From NCBI GenBank assembly GCA_965208815.1, contig OZ242357.1, forward strand, positions 2,108,001-2,172,000: a stretch of 64,000 nt of DNA, read 5' to 3'. The first letter of the stretch is position 1; every line of letters begins with the position of its first letter. Positions 55,495 to 64,000 of this stretch are shown here, one piece after another. The notes below the pieces were generated by a model, which saw only the letters and a list, made by a program, of their open reading frames with translations, had not been told where the DNA came from and did no database searches. Both the position numbers and the translations under genes were made by a program. Origin of the DNA: Bin55 sp009840545 (lineage in GTDB: Bacteria > Pseudomonadota > Gammaproteobacteria > Pseudomonadales > Azotimanducaceae).

Positions 55495-56385
55495 ATGACA
55501 GACGGCAAGAAAGAGTTGAACTCAAATGGGAGCGAAGACGATCAGGAATTGATTGTCGATGGCCTCAATATAACTCGGCGAGTAAGCGAAATCGAGAAGC
55601 AAGGCTACACAGTCATTCCTGACTTCATCAGCCCCGACGTAGTTGAGCGCATTCGCCATGTATTTAACACGGAAGTCCCCATCACTGAGATGCGTGCGAT
55701 AGGTACGAAGACCGGTAGAACATTCAGATCGCACAACCTACTTGGAAAGACCCGAGGCGTGGATTTCATGTTTCTGGATAAACGGCTACGAGCCATCGTA
55801 GAGGGAGTAATTGGTCCGAGAACCCAAGTAAACGTTACGACACTATTCAATGTGTTGCCTGGAGAGACCCGACAGTTTCTACATCAAGACGATGGACTGT
55901 GGCCAATACCTAGACCGCATCCGCACTTTCTCTGTAACGCATTGCTCGCGATTGACGATCACGATATTGAGAATGGGTGCACGCACTTGGTTCCGTACAG
56001 TCATACGTGGCATGATCGGCGAGTCGATCAAGAAGTCCAAACCACCCGAATCGAGATGAGATCTGGATCAATCGTTTTTTGGGAAGGTGGAATGTGGCAC
56101 GCAGGTGGGGCCAATACGTCGGCAAATCGAGAAAGGTTGGGGTTTTTCATGAGCCACGTAGTTTGGTATTTACGTCCACAAGAAATTCAATTGGTCTCGG
56201 TTCCTCGCGAACAGGTCAAGAAAATGCCTGAGAAATTGCAGCGTCTACTGGGCTACCACCGATTTGGCTTGGGAGTCGACGGCAGAGATCCGATTGATGT
56301 ATTGAACGATGGAATCGTAGTGCACCCAAGTGCGAAAGTTCGGTGGTGGGATGACATTGAGCAACTGGATGCAATCACTCAATAG
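55495..56385 (+). CDS. Phytanoyl-CoA dioxygenase family protein
   Basis: A 296-aa Fe(II)/2-oxoglutarate enzyme. Iron ligands H130 and D132 (LHQDDGLWPIP) and H202 (MWHAGGANTS), with R212-R214 in the oxoglutarate site. FLCNALLAIDDHDIENGCTHLVPYSHTWHD is the classical PhyH core. It hydroxylates an unknown organic acid. It is the second PhyH gene of the window and differs from the interrupted one in having no HEAT repeats. It precedes the ybeZ operon, which has its own promoter. Confidence 0.9.
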   Translation: MTDGKKELNSNGSEDDQELIVDGLNITRRVSEIEKQGYTVIPDFISPDVVERIRHVFNTEVPITEMRAIGTKTGRTFRSHNLLGKTRGVDFMFLDKRLRAIVEGVIGPRTQVNVTTLFNVLPGETRQFLHQDDGLWPIPRPHPHFLCNALLAIDDHDIENGCTHLVPYSHTWHDRRVDQEVQTTRIEMRSGSIVFWEGGMWHAGGANTSANRERLGFFMSHVVWYLRPQEIQLVSVPREQVKKMPEKLQRLLGYHRFGLGVDGRDPIDVLNDGIVVHPSAKVRWWDDIEQLDAITQ

Positions 56386-56477
56386 AGTCCACGACTAATG
56401 GCCGGTAGCCTATGGGAAAGAACGTACAAAAAGGTCGAGTCTTAAGTGAATGGGACTGTCTACTTGTACGTCAAACA

Positions 56478-56519
56478 GGTCAATGTTTCATTGACCGTCT
56501 CTGAGTTAGTGTATATTCT
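56478..56519 (+). promoter_or_regulatory. Promoter of the ybeZ operon with overlapping palindrome
   Basis: TTGACC (56491-56496), a 17-nt spacer and TATTCT (56514-56519) form a good sigma70 promoter. The -35 lies in a perfect palindrome GGTCAATG-TTT-CATTGACC (56478-56496), so a repressor there would block polymerase. Confidence 0.7.
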
Positions 56520-56551
56520 TTAGCGATGATCCAATTCCAATCGCAGTCCTC

Positions 56552-57577
56552 TTGACCGAGGACTCGCCAGCGGCGGAAGTAACCGCCAACATCAATCTCG
56601 AACCCAACGACCACAAGCGACTCGCAGTATTGTGCGGTCCCTTTGATCAAAACCTTCGACAACTCGAACAACGTCTTGAAGTCTATATAAGCAATCGAGG
56701 CAACGCGTTTAAGTTGGTTGGGCAACAAAAGAACGTTCAGGCAGGAATTGCACTTCTGAACCACCTCTATGACGAAACTAAGGAACTTGAAACATTGGAT
56801 TCCAAAACAGTACACCTGACATTGCAGGAGTCTGGTGTAAACGAACTCGTTCAGGGTTCCAAGTCAGATGTCGACAAAAACGAGATTCGAGTGCGGAAAC
56901 GCACCATCAGACCACGCGGACCGAATCAATCGAAATTTGTTGACAACATGCGCAAGTTCGACGTGAATTTTGGCGTCGGACCCGCTGGTACTGGCAAGAC
57001 ATATCTTGCAGTTGCGTGTGCAGTTGAAGCACTCGAGAGTGAACGAATCGGCCGAATCGTGCTTGTGAGACCGGCTGTCGAGGTGGGTGAAAAACTGGGA
57101 TTCTTGCCCGGAGACCTTGCACAGAAAATTGATCCATACCTTCGACCTCTCTACGATGCCTTGTACGAAATGCTTGGTACAGATCGAGTAAGCAGATACG
57201 TCGAGCGAAATGTAATAGAAATTGCTCCCTTGGCCTATATGCGAGGCCGCACCTTGAACAACGCTTTCATCATCTTGGACGAAGGACAAAATACGACAAT
57301 TCAGCAAATGAAGATGTTCCTGACGCGAATTGGATTTGGATCAACCGTGGCTATTACGGGAGACCTGACGCAAATCGATCTACCTCAAGGTCAGTTTGCC
57401 AAACAATCGGGTTTGGTCCACGTGCTTGGAATTGTCTCGGGGATACCTGGATTGACCGTCGTACGGTTCAGCGGAAAAGACGTGGTCAGACACCCTGTCG
57501 TCCAACGAATTGTCGAAGCCTACGACAGGTCGGATTCCGAATCAAAAAAGACAAATGGCACTCGATCCCAAGACTGA
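56552..57577 (+). CDS. ybeZ: PhoH-like ATPase YbeZ
   Basis: A 341-aa PhoH-family ATPase. After a KH-like N-terminal half (DHKRLAVLCGPFDQNLRQLEQRLEVYI), the ATPase has Walker A GPAGTGKT, VRPAVEVGEKLGFLPGD and Walker B FIILDEGQNTT. It is a partner of the rRNA-processing endonuclease YbeY in the cytoplasm. Start TTG 56552 is the only start near the conserved N-terminus; the ATG at 56526 is out of frame and closes at once. It is the first gene of the ybeZYX-lnt operon. Confidence 0.93.
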   Translation: MTEDSPAAEVTANINLEPNDHKRLAVLCGPFDQNLRQLEQRLEVYISNRGNAFKLVGQQKNVQAGIALLNHLYDETKELETLDSKTVHLTLQESGVNELVQGSKSDVDKNEIRVRKRTIRPRGPNQSKFVDNMRKFDVNFGVGPAGTGKTYLAVACAVEALESERIGRIVLVRPAVEVGEKLGFLPGDLAQKIDPYLRPLYDALYEMLGTDRVSRYVERNVIEIAPLAYMRGRTLNNAFIILDEGQNTTIQQMKMFLTRIGFGSTVAITGDLTQIDLPQGQFAKQSGLVHVLGIVSGIPGLTVVRFSGKDVVRHPVVQRIVEAYDRSDSESKKTNGTRSQD

Positions 57578-58040
57578 AGTGGAACCAGATTCCTACACAC
57601 CTCACCCCAACAATGAAGTTTGGGTTGAGTTCGGAGCGCTAACTGAGAATTTGGACGCACAGCAAGTGACTGCTTGGGTCGAGGCTGCTCGAGCAAGTCG
57701 GACAGGAACTGTGTGTGTACGATTTGTCGGAGAAGAGGAAGGACGATCTCTAAACAGTCGGTTTCGAAAAATATTCGATGCAACCAATGTACTGGCATTT
57801 CCGGCTCATGAGAAGGGTATTCTCGGTGATATTGCGATTTGCATCCCGACTGCAGCTCAGGAAGCTCTCAACCAAGGAAAGTCGCTAACATCTCACTTAG
57901 CGCACCTTGTTGTTCACGGAACGTTGCATCTTTGCGGCTATGATCACAATATGGTCGAAGAAGCAGAGAAAATGGAAGCCAGAGAAGCTCAAGTCTTACG
58001 AACGTTCGGATTCGACGACCCCTACAACCAAAATGGCTGA
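57555..58040 (+). CDS. ybeY: Endoribonuclease YbeY
   Basis: About 161 aa from ATG 57555, within the end of ybeZ (23-nt overlap; an earlier in-frame start at 57510 is possible). The catalytic zinc motif is HLVVHGTLHLCGYDH, preceded by TNVLAFPA and LGDIAIC. The enzyme trims 16S rRNA 3' ends and takes part in ribosome quality control. Length is slightly above the usual 150-155 aa. Confidence 0.94.
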   Translation: MALDPKTEVEPDSYTPHPNNEVWVEFGALTENLDAQQVTAWVEAARASRTGTVCVRFVGEEEGRSLNSRFRKIFDATNVLAFPAHEKGILGDIAICIPTAAQEALNQGKSLTSHLAHLVVHGTLHLCGYDHNMVEEAEKMEAREAQVLRTFGFDDPYNQNG

Positions 58041-58881
58041 GACCGACGAGAACAAGCCGAAGTGGCGAGAGTGGCTGGCTCCCCTCTTTCGAAATGAAGA
58101 GTCCGAGCAGGAACCAGACTCAGACGTTTACCGCCTAGTGAAAGATGCCGCTAGTCGCGAGCTTTTTGACGAAGACACAGTCAAGATCATCTACGGCGCA
58201 TTGCAAGTGTCAAACATGCAAGCACGTGACATTATGGTTCCGCGATCCAACATGGTCTTCCTCCGATCCAATGACTCCTTGGAAGAGATTCTGGATACTT
58301 TCACAGAGTCTCCGCATTCGAGATTTCCGGTTTGTGGTGAGGACATCGACGACATCAGAGGAATACTGCACGCAAAAGACCTAATTGACTCGGTGCTCAT
58401 TAATTCCAGACAAAACGGACTCGATCTCGATGAGCTTCTCCGTCCCGCAAAGATCATTCCTGAAAGCAAGCGATTGAACCTGCTCTTGAAAGATTTTCGA
58501 AGCGAACGACAACACATGGCTTTAGTGATCGATGAATTCTCACATGTTGCTGGACTGATCACGATTGAAGACGTTCTTGAGCAAATAGTGGGCGAAATTG
58601 AGGATGAGCATGATCCTGCAGACGATGAAGACCTGATCGTCCGTTTGGACGACGGATCATATCGAGTCAAAGGAGAAACTCCTATCGTCGAATTCAATGA
58701 GCATTTCGAGACTGAGCTGTCGACTGAGGAATTCGACACCATAAGTGGAATCGTCACAAATCGCTTGGGCCACGTGCCCGACCCCGATGAAGTGCTCGAA
58801 ATAGACGGCTATACCTGTACTGTTTTGAACGCGGGGAGTCGAAAAATCGATCTCTTGACGGTAAAGAAGTCGACATCATAG
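58033..58881 (+). CDS. ybeX: CBS-domain protein YbeX/CorC
   Basis: A 282-aa protein with two CBS domains (ARDIMVPRSNMVFL and HAKDLIDSV, then LLKDFRSERQHMALVIDEFSHVAGLITIEDVLEQIVGEIEDEHD) and a C-terminal CorC/HlyC domain (TISGIVTNRLGHVPDPDEVLEI). It is linked to magnesium/cobalt homeostasis and ribosome function. ATG 58033 overlaps the ybeY stop by 8 nt. Confidence 0.93.
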   Translation: MAETDENKPKWREWLAPLFRNEESEQEPDSDVYRLVKDAASRELFDEDTVKIIYGALQVSNMQARDIMVPRSNMVFLRSNDSLEEILDTFTESPHSRFPVCGEDIDDIRGILHAKDLIDSVLINSRQNGLDLDELLRPAKIIPESKRLNLLLKDFRSERQHMALVIDEFSHVAGLITIEDVLEQIVGEIEDEHDPADDEDLIVRLDDGSYRVKGETPIVEFNEHFETELSTEEFDTISGIVTNRLGHVPDPDEVLEIDGYTCTVLNAGSRKIDLLTVKKSTS

Positions 58882-60425
58882 AAAGGCCAGTTTTACTCTA
58901 CTACGCGCTGGCTCTACTTGCGGGCGCCGCATACCCGCTTGCGTTTGCTCCCTACGAGGTCTGGCCTGTCGCTATTGCATCCTCAGTGATTTTGCTCGTG
59001 TGCCTGAATCGAACGACTCTCCTAAATACATTTGGAATTCTTCTGTTCTTTGGCATAGGCAAGTACTCAATAGGTGCATCTTGGACGTACGACGGGCTTA
59101 TAACTCTGGGAGACATAGCACCTTCGCTTGCAACCGGTCTGGTATCTGTATTCGTTCTGTTCTATTCGTTGTTCTTTGCGTTCATATTGACCGCCGTGAA
59201 GTTTTGGATTGGAGTGACAATACCTCAATTTAGACGCTCACAACACTTGGCAATACGTTCCTTACCTTTCTGCGCCGGTTGGTTGGTATTTGAACAGGCC
59301 AACTACGTCACAGCTCTCGACACATCGTTTCCATGGCTCGACATCGGTTATGCCTTCACCGATACTTGGCTTGCTGGATTTGCAACCCTTGGAGGCATCA
59401 CACTTGTTAGCGCAGGAGCGTTGGTAGTTGCAGTGGGTTTGCTCATGATTGCAAGCATGCCTCGATTGAGTGTAGTCTTGGTTGGACTGCCTTGGTTTGC
59501 CGGACTACTGGCACTACAACAGGAATGGACCGTAGTCAATGAGGATGTGAATGTTGCCCTTGTACAAGCCAACGTGTCGATAAAAGAGAAGTATTCGGAG
59601 GATGGACTTGGTCTCGCTTGGTCCACACATGTTGATCTATCGAGGAGTGCAGTTGAAGCTGACCTAGTGATTTGGCCAGAAGGAGCGTTACCGATTGCGG
59701 AGCACCAAGCTAGAGAATACATTCAATCATTGGCCAAATACTTGGACACAACTATTTTGACCGGTGTTTACATCAGGGACGATGATCGGGGCAGCCAGAA
59801 GGCATACAACGGAGCTGTGAGCGTAGAACCTGTCGGCAATACAAGCCAATTTCTGAAGTTCAAGAGAGTGCCTTTCGGGGAATACACCCCACTAGAGTGG
59901 CTTTTTGAACCCATCCAGAGTGGCATGAACATTCCAAATTCCAACATAAAAGCTGGACCCGCGCGTCAGTCGCCACTTGAGTTGGACTGTTGCAAAGTGG
60001 GAATGAGCATCTGCTACGAAATTGCCTTTCCCTATTTGATCGGCCGAAGAGTTCACAACACCGAATTTCTCGTTGCGATCAGCGAAGATGGATGGTTTGG
60101 AAATTCCATGGGTCCAGCCCAGCATATGCAGATTGCCAGGATGCGCGCTATCGAGACACAAAGGTATGTTGTAAGAGTAACAAGCAGCGGATTAACAGGC
60201 ATTGTGGACCCGAAGGGTAAGTTGGTTGCGGTTCTACCAGTAAACGAACCGGGCGTCTTGACATCCACAATAGAAAAGAGAACCGGATCGACACCGTTCA
60301 TGTTCATTGCAGGTATCGTCGAGGGAATATTCGACGGTTTCTACCTACTCGGCCTCATGTTGACCGCAGCATGTGTACCTCTTGTTGCTAGAGCTAGACA
60401 GAATCGAGCAACGTCCCAAGTGTAG
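58878..60425 (+). CDS. lnt: Apolipoprotein N-acyltransferase, non-standard start
   Basis: Lnt transfers the third acyl chain onto lipoproteins at the inner membrane. The N-terminal block ALLAGAAYPLAFAPYEVWPVAI is conserved and lies upstream of the first GTG (58986). The nitrilase-like domain has Glu in WPEGALP, Lys in FLKFKRVPFGEY and Cys in SICYEIAFP. Total length from 58878 is about 515 aa, as expected. In this frame no ATG, GTG or TTG occurs between the stop at 58788 and 58986. ATA 58878 (ATAG overlap with the ybeX stop, AAAGAAG upstream) or ATC 58875 must serve, or the codon is a mutated ATG. This is the last gene of the operon. Confidence 0.85.
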   Translation: MERPVLLYYALALLAGAAYPLAFAPYEVWPVAIASSVILLVCLNRTTLLNTFGILLFFGIGKYSIGASWTYDGLITLGDIAPSLATGLVSVFVLFYSLFFAFILTAVKFWIGVTIPQFRRSQHLAIRSLPFCAGWLVFEQANYVTALDTSFPWLDIGYAFTDTWLAGFATLGGITLVSAGALVVAVGLLMIASMPRLSVVLVGLPWFAGLLALQQEWTVVNEDVNVALVQANVSIKEKYSEDGLGLAWSTHVDLSRSAVEADLVIWPEGALPIAEHQAREYIQSLAKYLDTTILTGVYIRDDDRGSQKAYNGAVSVEPVGNTSQFLKFKRVPFGEYTPLEWLFEPIQSGMNIPNSNIKAGPARQSPLELDCCKVGMSICYEIAFPYLIGRRVHNTEFLVAISEDGWFGNSMGPAQHMQIARMRAIETQRYVVRVTSSGLTGIVDPKGKLVAVLPVNEPGVLTSTIEKRTGSTPFMFIAGIVEGIFDGFYLLGLMLTAACVPLVARARQNRATSQV

Positions 60426-60451
60426 TCAACAACGGTCATGTTTCGCGAGAA

Positions 60452-61630
60452 CTAGCTGTTTCTTCGAAATATTCGATACAGAGAATATGCAAAGTTTGCG
60501 GGGAAATTAGCTATCTTTCCCAAGACGGACTCCTTGATCGAATCGTTCAAAAACTCCCCTGAATTCAGTTCTTCAATAGCAGTTAGAGTTCGCTTGAAAC
60601 CCTCTACTACCAATTCGTTACTTCGATCCACCGAAAGGTCCAATCCCCCGGTAACTATTACGGAGGTGAACAGACAAGCCAGAACAGCTTGTCGATAAAG
60701 CTCCCAGCCTTCCTCGAAGGTTTTGGGTGTTGGCAGTGAATCGCCAAGAACCTCACAATAGTTCCGCACGGCTTCTCGTTCCACGTCACGCCTTGTGGCT
60801 GGCGCAAGGCTTCCAGTCAAAAAGTAAGCGAGATCGAAAAAGCCGTTAGAGGTTCCGCTTACTTGCCAGTCAACAGCGGCACACTCACCGTTGTCGTCAA
60901 AAAACAAGTTGTCCAAGCGGTAGTCACCATGCGTATATGTTTCATCGGCACCTCCAGATCCGATCAGAAACTCTGTGGCTCGTCGACCAATGGTTCGAAC
61001 TATTTGCTCCGACTCGGGAGTGTAGTAACGCCCAAACTTCTCGATCGATCCCTCAACATTTGACAAGTACACAAAGTGTATAGCCGCAGCATTGATGGGT
61101 GTCATTCGATAGACATTCTTGAGTTCGCTAGCATCTGTACGGTTCCAGAATTGGCCATGAAGCCTAGCGATGGCTCTTACGGCGACGATTGCTTGTTCGC
61201 TACTCGCTCCATCCAACTGATTTACAGCCTTCATCGACTGCAAGTCTTCCAAGACCAAAAAGAAGCGATTTTCTTTCTTGTCGTGGGCACCGCAATATAG
61301 TTTGGGGGTTCGAATCTTCGCTACTTTCTGAATTTCGGAATAGAAAACGTACTCTCGTCGATAAAGATCCAACGACTTGGCTAGCCCGAGACTTGCTGGA
61401 TCCGAACTAGACATCTTGACCACAACCGAACTGGGATACTGTTGGATCGACTCCTTGTATTCGATCTTCACCCGACAGAGGACCGCCATCAATCCGAACC
61501 CAACGCCAATTTCGGAGATGTCGATGCCTTTGATCGCGCTACCGATGCCTGGGAACGACTCCCCTAGAGCCTGTACTAGCCATTCGGTCGAGATATGTAC
61601 CTTGCTCGAGGGAATGTCTATTGAAGCCAT
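60452..61630 (-). CDS. APH-like phosphotransferase (EcKL/ecdysteroid-kinase-like)
   Basis: A 392-aa protein-kinase-fold phosphotransferase. VVVKMSSSDP contains the ATP-binding Lys72. The catalytic loop HGDYRLDN (234-241) and the metal Asp in VDWQ (254-256) are intact. RFFLVLEDLQ is the hinge. It resembles acyl-CoA-dehydrogenase-linked APH proteins and ecdysteroid kinases that phosphorylate small hydroxylated compounds. Substrate unknown; convergent with lnt. Confidence 0.85.
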   Translation of the reverse strand: MASIDIPSSKVHISTEWLVQALGESFPGIGSAIKGIDISEIGVGFGLMAVLCRVKIEYKESIQQYPSSVVVKMSSSDPASLGLAKSLDLYRREYVFYSEIQKVAKIRTPKLYCGAHDKKENRFFLVLEDLQSMKAVNQLDGASSEQAIVAVRAIARLHGQFWNRTDASELKNVYRMTPINAAAIHFVYLSNVEGSIEKFGRYYTPESEQIVRTIGRRATEFLIGSGGADETYTHGDYRLDNLFFDDNGECAAVDWQVSGTSNGFFDLAYFLTGSLAPATRRDVEREAVRNYCEVLGDSLPTPKTFEEGWELYRQAVLACLFTSVIVTGGLDLSVDRSNELVVEGFKRTLTAIEELNSGEFLNDSIKESVLGKIANFPANFAYSLYRIFRRNS

Positions 61631-61846
61631 AGTCGAACCACCAATTGACCTACAAATATCGTCGTAGCTGGGCTGGAAACTTCATTAAACCAAACTCCTT
61701 ACCGTAGTTAGCACGTCTCGTCGGATTCCTACCCCTATTGGACAGGACTCATCCTGCTAGTATGACTATTCGCCCGATCAGTGTCGTACATTCGTGTAGT
61801 CGGCTGCCGGTGTCGGGTGTTTGTTTCGACCAAGAGAATTCATCCA

Positions 61847-62551
61847 ATGTGCGGTCGCTTTACACAACAACTGAGCTGGGCAGAGTTACATGAACTCTAC
61901 AGCGTTTACACCGTTCCTCATGTATCCTCCCTTCCAGCACGTTTCAACAGCGCTCCGACCCAAGAATTCGCCGCTTGTCGTCTAAACGAGTCAGGAAATA
62001 GAGAGATTTCCATACTTCGCTGGGGACTTATACCCTTTTGGTCGAAAGACCCATCCATCGGATCACGTCTAATCAATGCTCGGGCAGAGACCGTTCACTC
62101 GAAACCTTCATTTCGAGCCGCTTTCCGCCAGAGGAGATGTTTAGTCCCTGCAAATGGATGGTTTGAATGGTCGTCCGTAGCAGGCCGAAAACAACCATAC
62201 TTCATAGCATCTGAGAGCTCTGGTCCTCTCTCTATAGCAGCTCTTTGGGAGTCTTGGGACAAGGATGAAGAACCGCTCGAAACCTTCACGCTAATCACAA
62301 CTCAAGCAACGAGCGAACTTTCGAAAATTCATCACCGGCAACCAGCAATTCTTAGCTCCAACGACTGGGACCTATGGTTGGACCCAAATTCGTCGGCTAC
62401 ATCACTGCTTGATCTCGTTCAAACCCCTTATCGTGGCCCATACCTGTACCACGCGGTCAGTACAAGAGTGAACAATGTTCGGAATAACACCAAAGAAATA
62501 CTTGAGCCTTCTTCCGAACGCGGCCTTTTCGGTTCAATTGATCAAGACTAG
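61847..62551 (+). CDS. SRAP-family protein (YedK/HMCES)
   Basis: A 234-aa SOS-response-associated peptidase. The true start is ATG 61847, because Cys2 (MCGRF) forms the thiazolidine crosslink to abasic sites in single-stranded DNA. N78 (NARAET), E107 (GWFEW) and H162 (HHRQP) complete the active site. It protects abasic DNA. The conventional HxRMP reads HHRQP here. It stands alone and is divergent from the kinase gene. Confidence 0.92.
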   Translation: MCGRFTQQLSWAELHELYSVYTVPHVSSLPARFNSAPTQEFAACRLNESGNREISILRWGLIPFWSKDPSIGSRLINARAETVHSKPSFRAAFRQRRCLVPANGWFEWSSVAGRKQPYFIASESSGPLSIAALWESWDKDEEPLETFTLITTQATSELSKIHHRQPAILSSNDWDLWLDPNSSATSLLDLVQTPYRGPYLYHAVSTRVNNVRNNTKEILEPSSERGLFGSIDQD

Positions 62552-62573
62552 CCGCAAACTCATCCAGAACACC

Positions 62574-64000
62574 TCAGGCAGCCGGTCTGAGGAAAGCGGG
62601 ATATTGAGAGAAATCAGTGTCTTGTCGGGTGATGATTTCTATTACGGTGGTCCTCCCCTCTTTGTTTTCCGTTTGCGCTGACTTTAGCGCTGGTTCGATC
62701 TCTTCAGGACGCGTAACGACAATGCCAGTTGCTCCGAGTGCTTTAGACATGGCGGCGTACTCCCCTGACTGATTGCCGACACCGTACTTTGCCATTGCCA
62801 CTTTCAGTTTCTTGTCATAGCCGCCCATGGTTCCATTGTTGACTATCACCGAAGTAATCGGTGCATCCGCTCGAACCGCCGTTTCAATCTCAGTGCCAGT
62901 ATGGCCAAATGCTAGGTCTCCCATGAAGTTCATGCAGAACTTCTCTGGAGCCGCCAATTTAGCTCCGATGGCTAATGGTAGACCGTATCCCAAGTGCGTG
63001 GTTTTGCCCCATCCAATGTAGCCATATGGTTTTGATGCTCGATAGAAAGGCATGATTTGATCGCGGGGATTGCCCGCATCATGGGTAACCACTGAGTTCT
63101 CATGATCGATCACATTGTTGATCGCGTTGATTACACGATAAGGATTTATTGGTGTTTCGGATGAATTGAGCTTTGGAGTCCAGTCGTTTATCCAAGACTG
63201 CTTGCTGTCTCTTATTGATTTGGCAAGAGCTTCATTATGGGGTCTCCCGTTGTCTCCCACTTGAGCCCTAAATTCTTCAATCAAGCAGTCCAGAGTGAGT
63301 CTTGCATCTCCAACAAGACCCAGTTCAACACAGTAGTCCTTGTTTATGTCTAACGCATTGTTCGTGGATTGAACTATTCGTTTGCCCGCCGGAATCTCCA
63401 ACCCAAATCCTGTTCTTGTTAGCGCTGAACCCACAGCAAACACCAAGTCTGTACTACCTAACCACTCGAATACTGTCTTAGGAGCTGTCCGATTGGCAGA
63501 ACCTAACGCCAATGCATGATCATCCGGAAAAGCACTTTTTCCCTGCATCGTCGTTATCACCGGAATTTGTGCAAGATCCACAAAATCCATGAGCTGTTCG
63601 CAAGCATCTGCGTATAGCACTCCCTGACCAATCCAAAGTACCGGATTGCGTGCTTCTACGAGTAACCGAACCGCATCTTTGACATCGCTTAAGTTTGGTC
63701 GAGTAGGCATAGATTTGGGTACGCGATACTCGTCCACACCTTCCGTTATTTCTCGAGCAAGCACATCTCCATGAAGTTCGACTACCACTGGACCTGGTCG
63801 ACCTTGCTTCAAGGTGTGAAAAGCGCGCCTCATTTCACGGGTTGTTCGGTTGGGTTGGTCGATCGATATTGCCAATTTCGAGACGTGCTCGTAGTTCTTC
63901 ACAGCCGAGAAGTTTGGCTGAATGTCGTATCTACCTACCCCACTACCTCCGGGCAGAAATAGCAGAGGTACAGCTTCTCCCCATGCTTGTGCAATTCCGC
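62574..64000 (-). CDS. Thiamine-diphosphate enzyme, IlvB-like (5' end off window)
   Basis: Open to the right edge; about 475 C-terminal residues are visible. The frame continues beyond GTG 63902 (GIAQAWGEAVPLLFLPGG, then QPNFSAVKNYEHV), so that codon is not the start. The central domain has RPGPVVVELHGDV and ARNPVLWIGQGVL. The ThDP/Mg motif is GDLAFGHTGTEIETA...VNN near residue 350 of the visible part. This is the acetolactate-synthase/glyoxylate-carboligase superfamily; sequence style suggests an uncharacterised decarboxylase or carboligase, not biosynthetic IlvB. No small subunit is nearby. Confidence 0.87.
   Translation of the reverse strand, partial: GIAQAWGEAVPLLFLPGGSGVGRYDIQPNFSAVKNYEHVSKLAISIDQPNRTTREMRRAFHTLKQGRPGPVVVELHGDVLAREITEGVDEYRVPKSMPTRPNLSDVKDAVRLLVEARNPVLWIGQGVLYADACEQLMDFVDLAQIPVITTMQGKSAFPDDHALALGSANRTAPKTVFEWLGSTDLVFAVGSALTRTGFGLEIPAGKRIVQSTNNALDINKDYCVELGLVGDARLTLDCLIEEFRAQVGDNGRPHNEALAKSIRDSKQSWINDWTPKLNSSETPINPYRVINAINNVIDHENSVVTHDAGNPRDQIMPFYRASKPYGYIGWGKTTHLGYGLPLAIGAKLAAPEKFCMNFMGDLAFGHTGTEIETAVRADAPITSVIVNNGTMGGYDKKLKVAMAKYGVGNQSGEYAAMSKALGATGIVVTRPEEIEPALKSAQTENKEGRTTVIEIITRQDTDFSQYPAFLRPAA

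Noticed and set aside
1..64000. CRISPR array, rRNA, prophage or integron features
   Set aside because: No regularly spaced repeats, rRNA core sequences, phage structural genes or attC-like sites were seen on reading through.

Overview
The window reads as chromosomal DNA of a Gram-negative bacterium, most likely a gammaproteobacterium from an aquatic or host-associated setting. Evidence: a ybeZ-ybeY-ybeX-lnt block in the classical order, DUF1820, CreD, two TonB-dependent receptors, RND efflux, predicted Tat and lipoprotein signals, and several catabolic or accessory families (two PhyH dioxygenases, an LLM flavoprotein, D-aminoacylase-like amidohydrolase, MaoC). Host DNA is of intermediate GC. 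Two nearly identical 1.7-kb insertion sequences (789-2488 and 37268-38967) are strikingly GC-rich and look foreign.

Layout. 1-568: 3'-truncated TatT-type lipoprotein. 789-2488: IS copy 1, in the intergenic gap before a DUF5916 outer-membrane protein whose signal peptide lies in a different frame. 5.1-7.2 kb: groES-groEL with a perfect CIRCE operator and a terminator. 7.4-7.9 kb: remnant of a PEP-utilising swivel domain. 8.2-13.4 kb: TonB receptor and two bacterial-PH membrane proteins. 13.6-24.8 kb (minus strand): ABC ATPase, ABC permease fused to an M1-peptidase-like domain, membrane fusion protein and RND pump, followed by a ZnuD-like receptor with His/acidic loops. 25.2-32 kb: LLM flavoprotein; operon of PTPS-III-like pterin enzyme, SDR and YhhQ transporter; D-aminoacylase-like amidohydrolase; metallophosphatase plus glycosyltransferase. 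32.2-41.7 kb: TlpA-like lipoprotein, PhoX, M15 peptidase, a PhyH-HEAT gene split by IS copy 2, and a HAD/CULT (cereblon-like) gene pair. 41.9-55.3 kb: Anbu, oligopeptidase B, FAD reductase with DUF1820, AAA/DUF4143 ATPase, CreD, esterase with EF-hands, unknown protein, glycerol kinase, MaoC. 55.5-64 kb: second PhyH, the ybeZYX-lnt operon, an APH-like kinase, an SRAP protein and a 5'-truncated ThDP enzyme.

Most informative points: (i) IS copy 2 interrupts a PhyH-HEAT fusion just before its iron-binding HxD, and the target duplication lets the original gene be reconstructed; (ii) one four-gene operon combines ABC and RND machinery around an M1-like domain with no visible HExxH; (iii) a stand-alone cereblon-like CULT protein is translationally coupled to a HAD enzyme; (iv) a PTPS homologue carries the E-x2-HGH signature of the folate-bypass type; (v) lnt has no ATG, GTG or TTG start that would keep its first membrane helix. 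No rRNA, tRNA, CRISPR array or phage module was found. All calls come from reading the sequence without database searches.
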